Positions 57,012 through 64,000 of a stretch of DNA of 64,000 nucleotides are shown piece after piece. The notes beneath the pieces were generated by a model, which was not told where the DNA came from, did not search any database, and saw only the letters and a list, made by a program, of their open reading frames with translations. Positions within the stretch are counted from its first letter, which is position 1; every line of letters starts with the position of its first letter. The position numbers and the translations under genes were made by a program. Source of the stretch: Pseudomonas vlassakiae (GTDB lineage Bacteria; Pseudomonadota; Gammaproteobacteria; Pseudomonadales; Pseudomonadaceae); NCBI RefSeq assembly GCF_014269035.2, contig NZ_JABWRP020000006.1:1-64000 (forward strand), written 5' to 3'.

Positions 57012-58454
57012 TCAGCGCTGCGTCTGAACTTGGCCAGCGGCCGCGTCAGTGGCGGTTTCCGCCTGCGGATTGGCAGGCCAGGCGTTACGGTCCAAATCCA
57101 GGTCGGCGAATTTCGACGAATCGAACACCGGCTGCTGGATACCAGCCTTGCGCTGTTCGTCGTAGTCGCGCATTACCCGCAGGCCGACTTTGAACAGCAG
57201 CGCCAGGGCCACCAGGTTGACGAAGGCCAGGCAGGTCATGGTGATGTCGGCGAAGGCGAATACGGTCGACAGGTCCTGCATCGAACCCCATACCACCAGC
57301 GCCAGCACCAGGGCGCGGAATACCAGCAGCACTACGCGGTTGCGGCTGAGGAACTGCAGGCTGTTTTCACCCAGGTAGTAGTTGTAGAGGATGCAGGTGA
57401 ACACGAACAGCGACAGTGCCACGCTGACGAACAGGCGGCCCCAGTCACCGACCACGGCGGCCAGCGAGTTCTGGGTCAGGACGATGCCGTCACCTTCGAA
57501 GCCCGGGGTGTAGAAGCCCGACAGCAGGATCAGCAGCGCGGTGCAGGTGCAGATCACAAAGGTGTCGAGGAACACGCTGAACGCCTGGACCACGCCCTGG
57601 GCGCCCGGGTGTTTCACGGCCGCCACGGCAGCCACGTTTGGCGCACTGCCCAGGCCCGCTTCGTTGGCGAACACGCCACGCTTGACGCCCATGACGATGG
57701 CGCTGCCGAGCAGGCCACCGAACGCCGGGTCGAGGCCGAATGCGCTCTTGAAGATGGTTTCCAGCATGGCCGGCACGTGTTCGATCTGGGTGCCGATCAC
57801 GTACAGGGTCACGCCGATGTAGGCCAGGGTCTTGACCGGTACCAGCAGGTCGGACACTGCGGCAATGCGCTTGATGCCACCGATGAAGGTGATGGCCAGC
57901 AGCACGGCAAGGACGATGCCGGTGTGCTTGGGGTCGAAGGCGAAGGCATTCTGCAGCGAGTGGGTCACGGTGTACGACTGCAGGCCGATGAAGGCGAAGC
58001 CATAGGTGACCAGCAGCAGGATCGAGAACACGATGGCCATGCTCTTGAGCTTCAGGCCGTGCTGGATGTAGTAGGCCGGGCCGCCACGGTACAAGCCGTC
58101 GCCGTCAGCGCGCTTGTAGACCTGGGCCAGGGTGCATTCGAAGAAACTGCTGGCCATGCCGACCAGGGCAGTGACCCACATCCAGAACACCGCGCCTGGG
58201 CCACCCAGGGTCACGGCGATACCGACACCGGCGATGTTACCGGCGCCAACGCGGCCGGCGAGGCTCAGCATCAGGGCCTGGAAGGAGCTCAGCTGGCCTG
58301 CCTGGCCACGCAGCGATTCCTTGAATACAGCAAACATGTGGCCGAAGTGGCGGAACTGGACGAACCGCGAACGGATGGTGAAGTAACCGCCGAGACCGAC
58401 GATCAGCACGATGAGGAGTTTTCCCGAAAGGAAATCGTTAAGTGCTTCGAGCAT
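57012..58454 (-). CDS. AlsT/AgcS-type sodium/amino-acid symporter
   Basis: This family imports alanine or glycine (sometimes glutamine) with sodium. The 480-residue product has about ten to eleven membrane segments and signatures AGRVGAGNIAGVGIAVTLGG and GVFANEAGLGSAPNVAA. GAGG lies about 10 bases before the ATG. It is on the same strand as ansA, 72 bases upstream of it, so they may share a transcript. Confidence 0.93.
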   Translation of the reverse strand: MLEALNDFLSGKLLIVLIVGLGGYFTIRSRFVQFRHFGHMFAVFKESLRGQAGQLSSFQALMLSLAGRVGAGNIAGVGIAVTLGGPGAVFWMWVTALVGMASSFFECTLAQVYKRADGDGLYRGGPAYYIQHGLKLKSMAIVFSILLLVTYGFAFIGLQSYTVTHSLQNAFAFDPKHTGIVLAVLLAITFIGGIKRIAAVSDLLVPVKTLAYIGVTLYVIGTQIEHVPAMLETIFKSAFGLDPAFGGLLGSAIVMGVKRGVFANEAGLGSAPNVAAVAAVKHPGAQGVVQAFSVFLDTFVICTCTALLILLSGFYTPGFEGDGIVLTQNSLAAVVGDWGRLFVSVALSLFVFTCILYNYYLGENSLQFLSRNRVVLLVFRALVLALVVWGSMQDLSTVFAFADITMTCLAFVNLVALALLFKVGLRVMRDYDEQRKAGIQQPVFDSSKFADLDLDRNAWPANPQAETATDAAAGQVQTQR

Positions 58455-58633
58455 TGGAAAATGACCTCGATTCTTATTCTTCGCATGGAATGAACAGCGG
58501 ACGGCAGGCGTATCGCTATTCGTTGGCGCGCATGGTTGGCCATGACAAAGGTGGTTACAATTTCGCGGGTTGCTCTAATTTGGTGCGACTTGATGCTACA
58601 CTGGCGTCAATCGCGTCACCCGAGCCTCTAAGC

Positions 58634-59443
58634 ATGAGCGATCATTTCGCTACCAACCTCAAACTGGCCTGCAGCCATTACCGCTCTATCTCCGAAGTTT
58701 GCCGCCAGCTTTCGATAAACCGCGCGCAATTCAACAAGTACCTGAGCGGGCAGAGCCGTCCGACGGCTTACAACCTCAAGCGCATCGGTGATTTCTTCGG
58801 CGTTGAAGATTACGAGCTGAACTTGCCGCCTGAGCAGTTCAGCCGCCTGATCGGTGCGCGTGCGGCGACACCGGCCGAGCAGAGCGGTGACCCGATCAGC
58901 GAACTGTTCCGCCCGCTGCACGATCACGCGGGTAACCTGTCGCGTTATTGCGGCTACTACCTGGAATACTCCAACTGCATGTCCGTCCCGGGCACCATCC
59001 TGGTCTCGTTGGTGCACCTGTGGGAGGAGCGTGGCCGCTATCTGTTCGAGCGCCAGGAACGCCAGGAGCGCTCCAGTGCCACCGACCCCCATGCCGAGGT
59101 GCGTTGCCGCTACCTGGGGGCGGCGTTCCAGTTGCAGGACCGAATGTTCCTGGTCGACTACGAATCCTTGACCTTCAACGAGATGAGCCAGACCATCCTC
59201 ATCCCCAGCTTCAAGAGCCGCATCACCCGCCTGAACGGCCTGAAGGCCGGGGTCTCCAGCGGCGACCGGCGCAACCCGGCCTGCACCCGGGTGGTGTGGG
59301 AGTATCTGGGGGAGGAGATCAACCGCATCAATGCCTATCGGCAGGTGAGGTTGTACCAGCCGGATGATCCACGGATCGATGACGATGTGCGTGAGCGGTT
59401 GAGTGTGGGGCCGTTGCGTAACAGCTTGTTTGAGATTGAGTGA
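58634..59443 (+). CDS. XRE-family regulator with C-terminal ligand-type domain
   Basis: The 269-residue protein has an N-terminal Cro/CI-type HTH (about 15-65; CRQLSINRAQFNKYLSGQSR) and about 190 further residues without obvious motifs. It is divergent from the AlsT symporter (180 bases between starts), suggesting control of amino-acid uptake. The frame is open to 58442, but the start MSDHFATNLKLA places the HTH at the usual position. Target unknown. Confidence 0.82.
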   Translation: MSDHFATNLKLACSHYRSISEVCRQLSINRAQFNKYLSGQSRPTAYNLKRIGDFFGVEDYELNLPPEQFSRLIGARAATPAEQSGDPISELFRPLHDHAGNLSRYCGYYLEYSNCMSVPGTILVSLVHLWEERGRYLFERQERQERSSATDPHAEVRCRYLGAAFQLQDRMFLVDYESLTFNEMSQTILIPSFKSRITRLNGLKAGVSSGDRRNPACTRVVWEYLGEEINRINAYRQVRLYQPDDPRIDDDVRERLSVGPLRNSLFEIE

Positions 59444-59448
59444 AACAT

Positions 59449-60246
59449 CTAGCGCAGCGCTGTGTAAGTGCGCAGCCATTCAGCTACCGGATGACCATCA
59501 CCCAGCAACAACTTCACTGCCATCAGGCAACACACTGTGATCAGCAGTGGTTTGATCAGTTGCGGCCCGAAGTAGAGGGCGCAACGAGCGCCGAGTTAAG
59601 CGCCGAGGATGGCGCAGGCTGCCATGGCCAGCGCCAAAGGCCATATGATGGCCCCACCGAAGGCAAACACCGACAACGCTCCAAGGTTGCAAGATGCATT
59701 GAGCAGTTTGCTGCTGCAGATTGCCTGCATGAGAGGCTGCCCCAGCAGCAGTGTGAAGGCGACCATGAAGAATGAACCGGTACCCGGGCCAAAGATCCCG
59801 TCATAGAACCCAATGCCTGGAGCAACCACGAGCGTAAAGTAGAAATACGACAGCCGCCGCTTGCGGTCCTGATCTTCAAGCTTGGGGCTGAGTGCAAAGT
59901 AGGCAGCGACTGCTATCAGCAAGAACGGTGCAGTTGCTTCCAGGACCGCTCTGTCGAGCAAGCTGATCGACAAGGCCCCTGCCGCACCACCTGCGAATGA
60001 CAGCAAAGCTATTGGCCAGTCTGTTCGCCATTGGATCATTCGCTTGCGGGCGAACGCCCAGACTGCTGAAGAACTGGCCGAGGAGGCCTGGAACTTGTTG
60101 GTAGCCATTGCTGCCAGCGGATCGACTCCAGCAATGAATAACGCCGGAAGCGTGAGTAAACCACCGCCGCCTGCGATGGCGTCGAAGAAGCCTGCCAGCA
60201 ATGCAGTGGCGGCAAGGATCAACAAAGTTGAAGTTTCGATTTCCAT
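59449..60246 (-). pseudogene. TSUP-family transporter interrupted by one in-frame stop
   Basis: The first 216 codons encode a TSUP protein with GFFDAIAGGGGLLTLPAL and GFYDGIFGPGTGSFFMVAF. Translation stops at TAA (59596-59598) after ACAILGA. The same frame continues for 48 further codons (LGARCALYFGPQLIKPLLIT... to TALR) to a TAG at 59449-59451, giving a normal family length of about 265. CAA-to-TAA is the simplest change (Gln in ILGAQLGAR). The intact paralogue at 44558 continues ILGNHLGSALALRKG here. The loss removes the last helix, or the codon is a sequencing error. Confidence 0.88.
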
Positions 60247-60661
60247 ACTTGGTTATCCAGCCTTGTCCGCGAATGACGAGTGGGTCTGATTGAAGCACCA
60301 GAGGCTCCGTGTGTGGTGCATATGCAAACAGCCGAACCAGAACTCCTGTGATCAAGAATGGTGTCCCGAGAATGCAAGCTGAAATGAGCAACATCGTTTA
60401 ATGCTTCGCTATAGCTCCCTGTCATTGTTATGTCCTTGTCTGCAGGGATTCGGTGAAACTTTCGAAGATACGGAAGCTATTTAGGCAACTTTTTTTGATG
60501 TTGGATGCAGGACCTGGCCACTCGAAGGTGTAGGAACTTTCCTGCGAGGTGGTGGCTCCGAGGCGCATTAGTAGCAGCGCACCCTGGGGTTGGACTTCCC
60601 CGCCCGGAAACCGCAAAATGACTCCTTTCCTTCTATCAACCTGTTCGGATCTGCTGACTCT
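60247..60661. other. 415-base gap with no supported gene
   Basis: A minus-strand frame from 60394 starts MLLISACILGTPFL and looks membrane-like for 25 residues, but it runs out of frame into the TSUP gene and its later part is arginine-rich shadow translation. No clear promoter, terminator or repeat was found. The region is more AT-rich than the flanks. Confidence 0.5.
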
Positions 60662-61546
60662 ATGCGTATGCGCCTGATGCTGTTGGGTGGTGGCAATGCC
60701 CTTGGGCAAGCGCTGATTCGTCTCGGGGCCGAGGAGGACATCGCATTCCTGGCACCGCGCCCGCCGGAGAGCGGCTGGGCGCCAGCCAGCCTCACTCAGC
60801 TGCTTGACGATCATCGCCCCGATGCCTTGGTCAACCTGGCCTATTACTTCGACTGGTTCCAGGCCGAGTCGGTCAGCGACCAGCGCCTGGCCCAGCAGGA
60901 GCGGGCGGTAGAGCGGCTGGCGGAGTTGTGCCAGCACCACCAGATCACCCTGGTGCAGCCTTCCAGCTACCGGGTGTTCGACGGTTCGCGGGCCACGGCC
61001 TACAGCGAAAAGGACGAACCGGTCCCCCTGGGCCAGCGGGGCCAGGCCTTGTGGCGTATCGAGCAGAGCGTGCGTGCGGCGTGCCCGCAGCATGTGCTGC
61101 TGCGCTTCGGCTGGTTGCTGGACGAAAGCATTGACGGTGCCTTGGGCCGCTTCCTGACCCGCGCCGAGCAACCCCAGGAACTGCTGCTGGCCGATGACCG
61201 CCGCGGCAACCCGACACCGGTCGACGACGCCGCGCGGGTGATCCTGTCGGTGCTCAAGCAGCTCGATTGCAGCGCGCCGCTGTGGGGCACCTACCACTAC
61301 GCCGGCAACGAGGCGACCACGCCGCTGGCACTGGGCCAGGCGATTCTCAGCGAGGCCGGGCAGTACCGTCAGCTGGCCGTGCAGGCCCCGACCGCGCAGG
61401 CTCATGCCGCACGGCCGGATGCCAGCGAGGAGCCGCAGCACGCGGTACTGGCCTGCAAGAAAATTCTTCACACCTTCGGCATCAAGCCGCGTGCCTGGCG
61501 CGCTGGCTTGCCGCCACTATTGGATCGATTCTACCGCCATGGCTGA
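60662..61546 (+). CDS. RmlD/epimerase-like NAD(P)-binding protein
   Basis: The 294-residue product has a Rossmann start RLMLLGGGNALGQALI and resembles dTDP-4-dehydrorhamnose reductase/epimerase-type enzymes (PSSYRVFDGSRATAYSEKDEPVP and HVLLRFGWLLDES correspond to the catalytic region), though the usual YxxxK is not obvious (YRVFDG instead). The glycine pattern GGGNALG is also atypical. It overlaps the next epimerase gene by eight bases. Probably nucleotide-sugar metabolism; exact reaction unknown. Start uncertain, as the frame is open to 60590. Confidence 0.75.
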   Translation: MRMRLMLLGGGNALGQALIRLGAEEDIAFLAPRPPESGWAPASLTQLLDDHRPDALVNLAYYFDWFQAESVSDQRLAQQERAVERLAELCQHHQITLVQPSSYRVFDGSRATAYSEKDEPVPLGQRGQALWRIEQSVRAACPQHVLLRFGWLLDESIDGALGRFLTRAEQPQELLLADDRRGNPTPVDDAARVILSVLKQLDCSAPLWGTYHYAGNEATTPLALGQAILSEAGQYRQLAVQAPTAQAHAARPDASEEPQHAVLACKKILHTFGIKPRAWRAGLPPLLDRFYRHG

Positions 61547-62471
61547 TGCCCCCATCCTGATCACCGGCGGTGCCGGCTTCATTGGCTCCCACCTGTGCGA
61601 TGCGTTGCTGGCCAAGGGCTATGCCGTACGTATTCTCGACGACCTTTCCACCGGCAAGCGCGAAAACCTGCAACTGGGCAACCCGCGCCTCGAGCTGATC
61701 GAAGGTGATGTGGCAGACGCCGCGCTGGTTCAGCGTGCCGCCGCCGGTTGCCGGGCCGTGGTTCACCTGGCCGCGGTGGCGTCGGTGCAGGCCTCGGTCG
61801 AAGATCCGGTGAAGACCCACCAGAGCAACTTCATCGGCACGCTCAACGTCGCCGAGGCCATGCGCGTGCATGGCGTGCGCCGCGTGCTTTTTGCATCGAG
61901 CGCAGCGGTATATGGCAACAATGGCGAAGGCGAGTCGATTGCCGAGGACACGCCCAAGGCGCCGCTGACGCCCTATGCCGTGGACAAGCTGGCCAGCGAG
62001 CAGTACCTGGATTTCTACCGCCGCCAGCATGGCCTGGAACCGGTGATTTTCCGCTTCTTCAACATCTTCGGCCCGCGCCAGGACCCTTCCTCGCCGTATT
62101 CCGGGGTGATCAGCATCTTCAGCGAGCGGGCGGCCCAAGGCTTGCCGATCACTGTGTTCGGTGATGGCGAGCAGACCCGTGACTTCCTCTACGTCGGCGA
62201 CCTGGTGCAGGTGATGGTGCAGGCGCTGGAGCAGCCGCAGGTGGAAGAGGGCGCGGTGAATGTCGGCCTGAACCAGGCGACTTCGCTGAACCAGATGCTC
62301 AAGGCGCTGGAGCAGGTGGTGGGCAGCTTGCCGGCGATCAGCTACGGCCAGGCGCGTTCGGGTGACATTCGCCATTCCCGGGCGGACAACCAGCGTTTGC
62401 TGGCGCGCTTCGACTTCCCGCAGCCGACCCCGATGGTCCAGGGCTTGGCCAAGCTGCTCGGCAAGGCCTGA
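61539..62471 (+). CDS. NAD-dependent nucleotide-sugar epimerase/dehydratase
   Basis: The 310-residue extended SDR has ITGGAGFIGSHLCDALL, the active-site serine region FASSAAVYG, YAVDK with catalytic Tyr and Lys, and RFFNIFGPRQDP, as in UDP-glucose/UDP-GlcNAc 4-epimerases. It begins inside the end of the preceding gene, so the two are translationally coupled. Probably supplies a sugar for surface polysaccharide, although no glycosyltransferase lies nearby. Confidence 0.88.
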   Translation: MADAPILITGGAGFIGSHLCDALLAKGYAVRILDDLSTGKRENLQLGNPRLELIEGDVADAALVQRAAAGCRAVVHLAAVASVQASVEDPVKTHQSNFIGTLNVAEAMRVHGVRRVLFASSAAVYGNNGEGESIAEDTPKAPLTPYAVDKLASEQYLDFYRRQHGLEPVIFRFFNIFGPRQDPSSPYSGVISIFSERAAQGLPITVFGDGEQTRDFLYVGDLVQVMVQALEQPQVEEGAVNVGLNQATSLNQMLKALEQVVGSLPAISYGQARSGDIRHSRADNQRLLARFDFPQPTPMVQGLAKLLGKA

Positions 62472-62478
62472 GAGAGCC

Positions 62479-62497
62479 GGGGCCGCAGAGCGGCCCC
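62479..62497. terminator. GC-rich hairpin between convergent genes
   Basis: GGGGCCGC (62479-62486) pairs with GCGGCCCC (62490-62497) around AGA. No T-run follows on either strand, so termination is uncertain. Confidence 0.4.
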
Positions 62498-62500
62498 AGC

Positions 62501-62944
62501 CTACGTATGCCGGACAACCTTGCGTAGGCAATCCTCCGCCGTGAGCAGCCGGCCATCTTCTGCTCGCACCTGCAGAATCCCGACTGGCCGCCCCTTGGCA
62601 CTGTCCACCAGTTCAGACCGCGCTTCCCCCGGCTCGAACAGAAAGCGCTCCCCCCACTGGCGCAACCCCACCACGATCGGAAACACCGAGCGCCCTTTCT
62701 CGGTCAGCACATATTCCTTGTAGGCACTGCCATCCGACGCCGGCTGCAAAGCCAACAGCCCACTCTCCACCAGCCATTTCAGCCGTGACGCCAGGATGTT
62801 CTTCGCCAGCCCCAGGTTCTTCTGGAACTCGCTGAAACGGCGAAGGCCATCGAAGGCATCGCGCAGGATCATCAGCGCCCAGCGGTCACCCAGCACTTCC
62901 AGCGCCCGGGCCACGGGGCATTGAGCGTTCACTTCATCGAGCAT
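62501..62944 (-). CDS. HxlR-family transcriptional regulator
   Basis: The 147-residue winged-HTH protein has CPVARALEVLGDRWALMILR, FSEFQKNLGLAKNILASRL and SAYKEYVLTEKGRSVFPIV, typical of HxlR. The ATG at 62944 starts MLDEVNAQCPVA; the frame remains open far upstream but only as shadow of the MFS gene. It is divergent from an MFS exporter and separated from it by operator-like palindromes; its N-terminal cysteine might be redox-sensitive, as in some HxlR proteins. Confidence 0.9.
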   Translation of the reverse strand: MLDEVNAQCPVARALEVLGDRWALMILRDAFDGLRRFSEFQKNLGLAKNILASRLKWLVESGLLALQPASDGSAYKEYVLTEKGRSVFPIVVGLRQWGERFLFEPGEARSELVDSAKGRPVGILQVRAEDGRLLTAEDCLRKVVRHT

Positions 62945-62966
62945 GGCGGCACCTGCGTTGTTTATC

Positions 62967-63026
62967 TGGTTGCAGATTAAAACCACATTTGCTAAATATC
63001 CATCATGTGGTTTCAATTTGAAACCA
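62967..63026. promoter_or_regulatory. Candidate HxlR operator
   Basis: TGGTTTCA-ATT-TGAAACCA (63008-63026) is a perfect 8-bp palindrome. AAACCACAT (62980-62988) and ATGTGGTTT (63005-63013) form a second inverted pair sharing the middle half-site, and TGGTT (62967-62971) adds a fourth half-site facing AACCA (62981-62985). They fill the gap between the divergent regulator and exporter genes. Confidence 0.65.
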
Positions 63027-63046
63027 GGCATGAAGGAGTCAGCCTG

Positions 63047-64000
63047 ATGAATCGCTGGATAACCCTGTTGCTTGCCGCCACCTGTGCCATGGCCGTGGCC
63101 ACGGTCTATTTCGCCCAACCTTTGCTCGATTCGATAGCCAGTGATCTGGGTGTGGCGCAGCAGCAGATCGGTTGGGTGGTCGGCGCAACGCAGGTGGGTT
63201 ATGCCCTTGGGCTGATCCTGATCGTGCCCCTTGGCGACCTTGTCGAACGCAAGCGCCTGCTGCTGGGGCAGCTGCTGGTTGCAGCCCTGGCCCTGATCGG
63301 TGTCAGCCTGGCGCAGCAATGGCTGATTCTGCTGGCTGCTCTGGCCTTGGTCGGGCTTATGGCCGTCATGGTGCAAGTGATGGTCGCCCACGCCGCCACC
63401 CTGGCCACCCCGGCCAGTCAGGGGCAAGTGGTGGGCACGGTCACCAGCGGGGTGGTGCTGGGCATTCTGCTCGCGCGTCTGGTTTCCGGCGCACTCGCCG
63501 ACCTGGCCGGATGGCGCAACGTGTACTTCGTGGCAGCAGCTGTGCTCACGCTGATGGCCGTGGTCCTCTGGCGCTGCCTGCCAGCCAGCCGGGTACCCGG
63601 GCAACGGCCAGGCTACCGGCAAGTGCTCGGTTCGTTGTTCACCTTGTACCGGCACGACAGCTTGCTGCGTCGGCGCGGCTTGTTCGGTTTGTTGATCTTC
63701 GCTGCCTTCAGTGTGCTGTGGAGTGCCATGGTGCTGCCCCTGAGTGCACCACCCAGGGCGCTCAGCCATACCGAGATCGGCCTCTTCGGCCTGGCAGGTA
63801 TCGCCGGCACCCTGGCAGCGTCGAGGGCCGGGCGGCTGGCTGATCTAGGGCAGGGCGAGCGCACCACTGGCCTGGCGCTGGCCTTGTTGACGCTGTCATG
63901 GCTGCCGACAGCCTTTCTCGGGCAATCGCTGACGGCGTTCGTGCTGGGTGTGCTGATGCTGGATTTCGCCGTGCAGGCGGTGCATGTCACCAACCAGAGC
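63047..64000 (+). CDS. MFS transporter, partial (runs off window end)
   Basis: At least 318 residues are present, with no stop before base 64000. The start MNRWITLLLAATCAMAVATV follows AAGGAG. There are about nine membrane segments so far and the MFS loop motif PLGDLVERKRLLLG. This resembles drug/proton antiporters of the YfmO/Bcr-like group found beside HxlR regulators. Substrate unknown. Confidence 0.88.
   Translation, partial: MNRWITLLLAATCAMAVATVYFAQPLLDSIASDLGVAQQQIGWVVGATQVGYALGLILIVPLGDLVERKRLLLGQLLVAALALIGVSLAQQWLILLAALALVGLMAVMVQVMVAHAATLATPASQGQVVGTVTSGVVLGILLARLVSGALADLAGWRNVYFVAAAVLTLMAVVLWRCLPASRVPGQRPGYRQVLGSLFTLYRHDSLLRRRGLFGLLIFAAFSVLWSAMVLPLSAPPRALSHTEIGLFGLAGIAGTLAASRAGRLADLGQGERTTGLALALLTLSWLPTAFLGQSLTAFVLGVLMLDFAVQAVHVTNQS

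Noticed and set aside
60224..60394. Minus-strand start MLLISACILGTPFLITGVLV as a small membrane protein or an N-terminal extension of the TSUP gene
   Set aside because: It is out of frame with the TSUP gene, and its remaining codons overlap that gene with arginine-rich shadow sequence. No TSUP motif is present.

Overview
This is a 64 kb stretch of chromosome from a Pseudomonas of the P. putida type. The evidence is the gene order (birA-coaX-tRNAs-tuf-secE-nusG-L11/rpoBC/str/S10/spc/alpha operons-katA-ferritin-uvrA-MFS-ssb), the 1357/1399-residue RpoB/RpoC, and a pair of repetitive elements (52363-52458) matching the known P. putida REP consensus. No strain can be named from the sequence. About 65 protein genes and five tRNA genes were found; no rRNA, insertion sequence, prophage or CRISPR array was seen.

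Region 1 (1-34.4 kb) is the core expression block. birA and coaX overlap. They are followed by tRNA-Tyr, -Gly and -Thr, tuf copy 1, tRNA-Trp, secE-nusG, rplKAJL-rpoBC, rpsL-rpsG-fusA-tuf copy 2, then the S10, spc and alpha operons ending at rplQ. Genes are closely spaced and many overlap by 1-4 bases. Promoter- and terminator-like signals sit between operons, often almost on top of each other (3954-3993, 16074-16145, 20558-20624, 27345-27394).

Region 2 (34.5-41.6 kb) holds katA, a ferritin of the Bfr family that lacks the haem-ligand methionine, uvrA (minus strand), a YajR-like MFS transporter and ssb.

Region 3 (41.7-46.1 kb) is the least explained part. A MocR-type PLP-dependent regulator is divergent from a three-gene unit encoding a clavaminate-synthase/TauD-like Fe(II)/2-oxoglutarate oxygenase, a TSUP (TauE-like) exporter and a YdfG-like short-chain dehydrogenase. 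The intergenic region carries an 11-bp direct repeat with a 32-bp period that overlaps the promoter, which fits how MocR proteins bind. This looks like an amino-acid or amino-sulfonate modification and export pathway of unknown substrate.

Region 4 (46.1-56 kb) is a compact selenocysteine module: formate dehydrogenase alpha subunit with an in-frame UGA (Sec197) followed by a visible bacterial SECIS hairpin, beta and gamma subunits, fdhE, selA, selB, and tRNA-Sec six bases after selB. Its 618-base upstream region contains an unexplained set of mutually exclusive RNA stems.

Region 5 (56-64 kb) carries type I asparaginase, an AlsT-type sodium/amino-acid symporter with a divergent XRE regulator, a TSUP gene broken by one in-frame stop codon, two overlapping nucleotide-sugar epimerase-type genes, and an HxlR regulator divergent from an MFS exporter that runs off the end of the window. 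Palindromic operator-like repeats lie between the last two.
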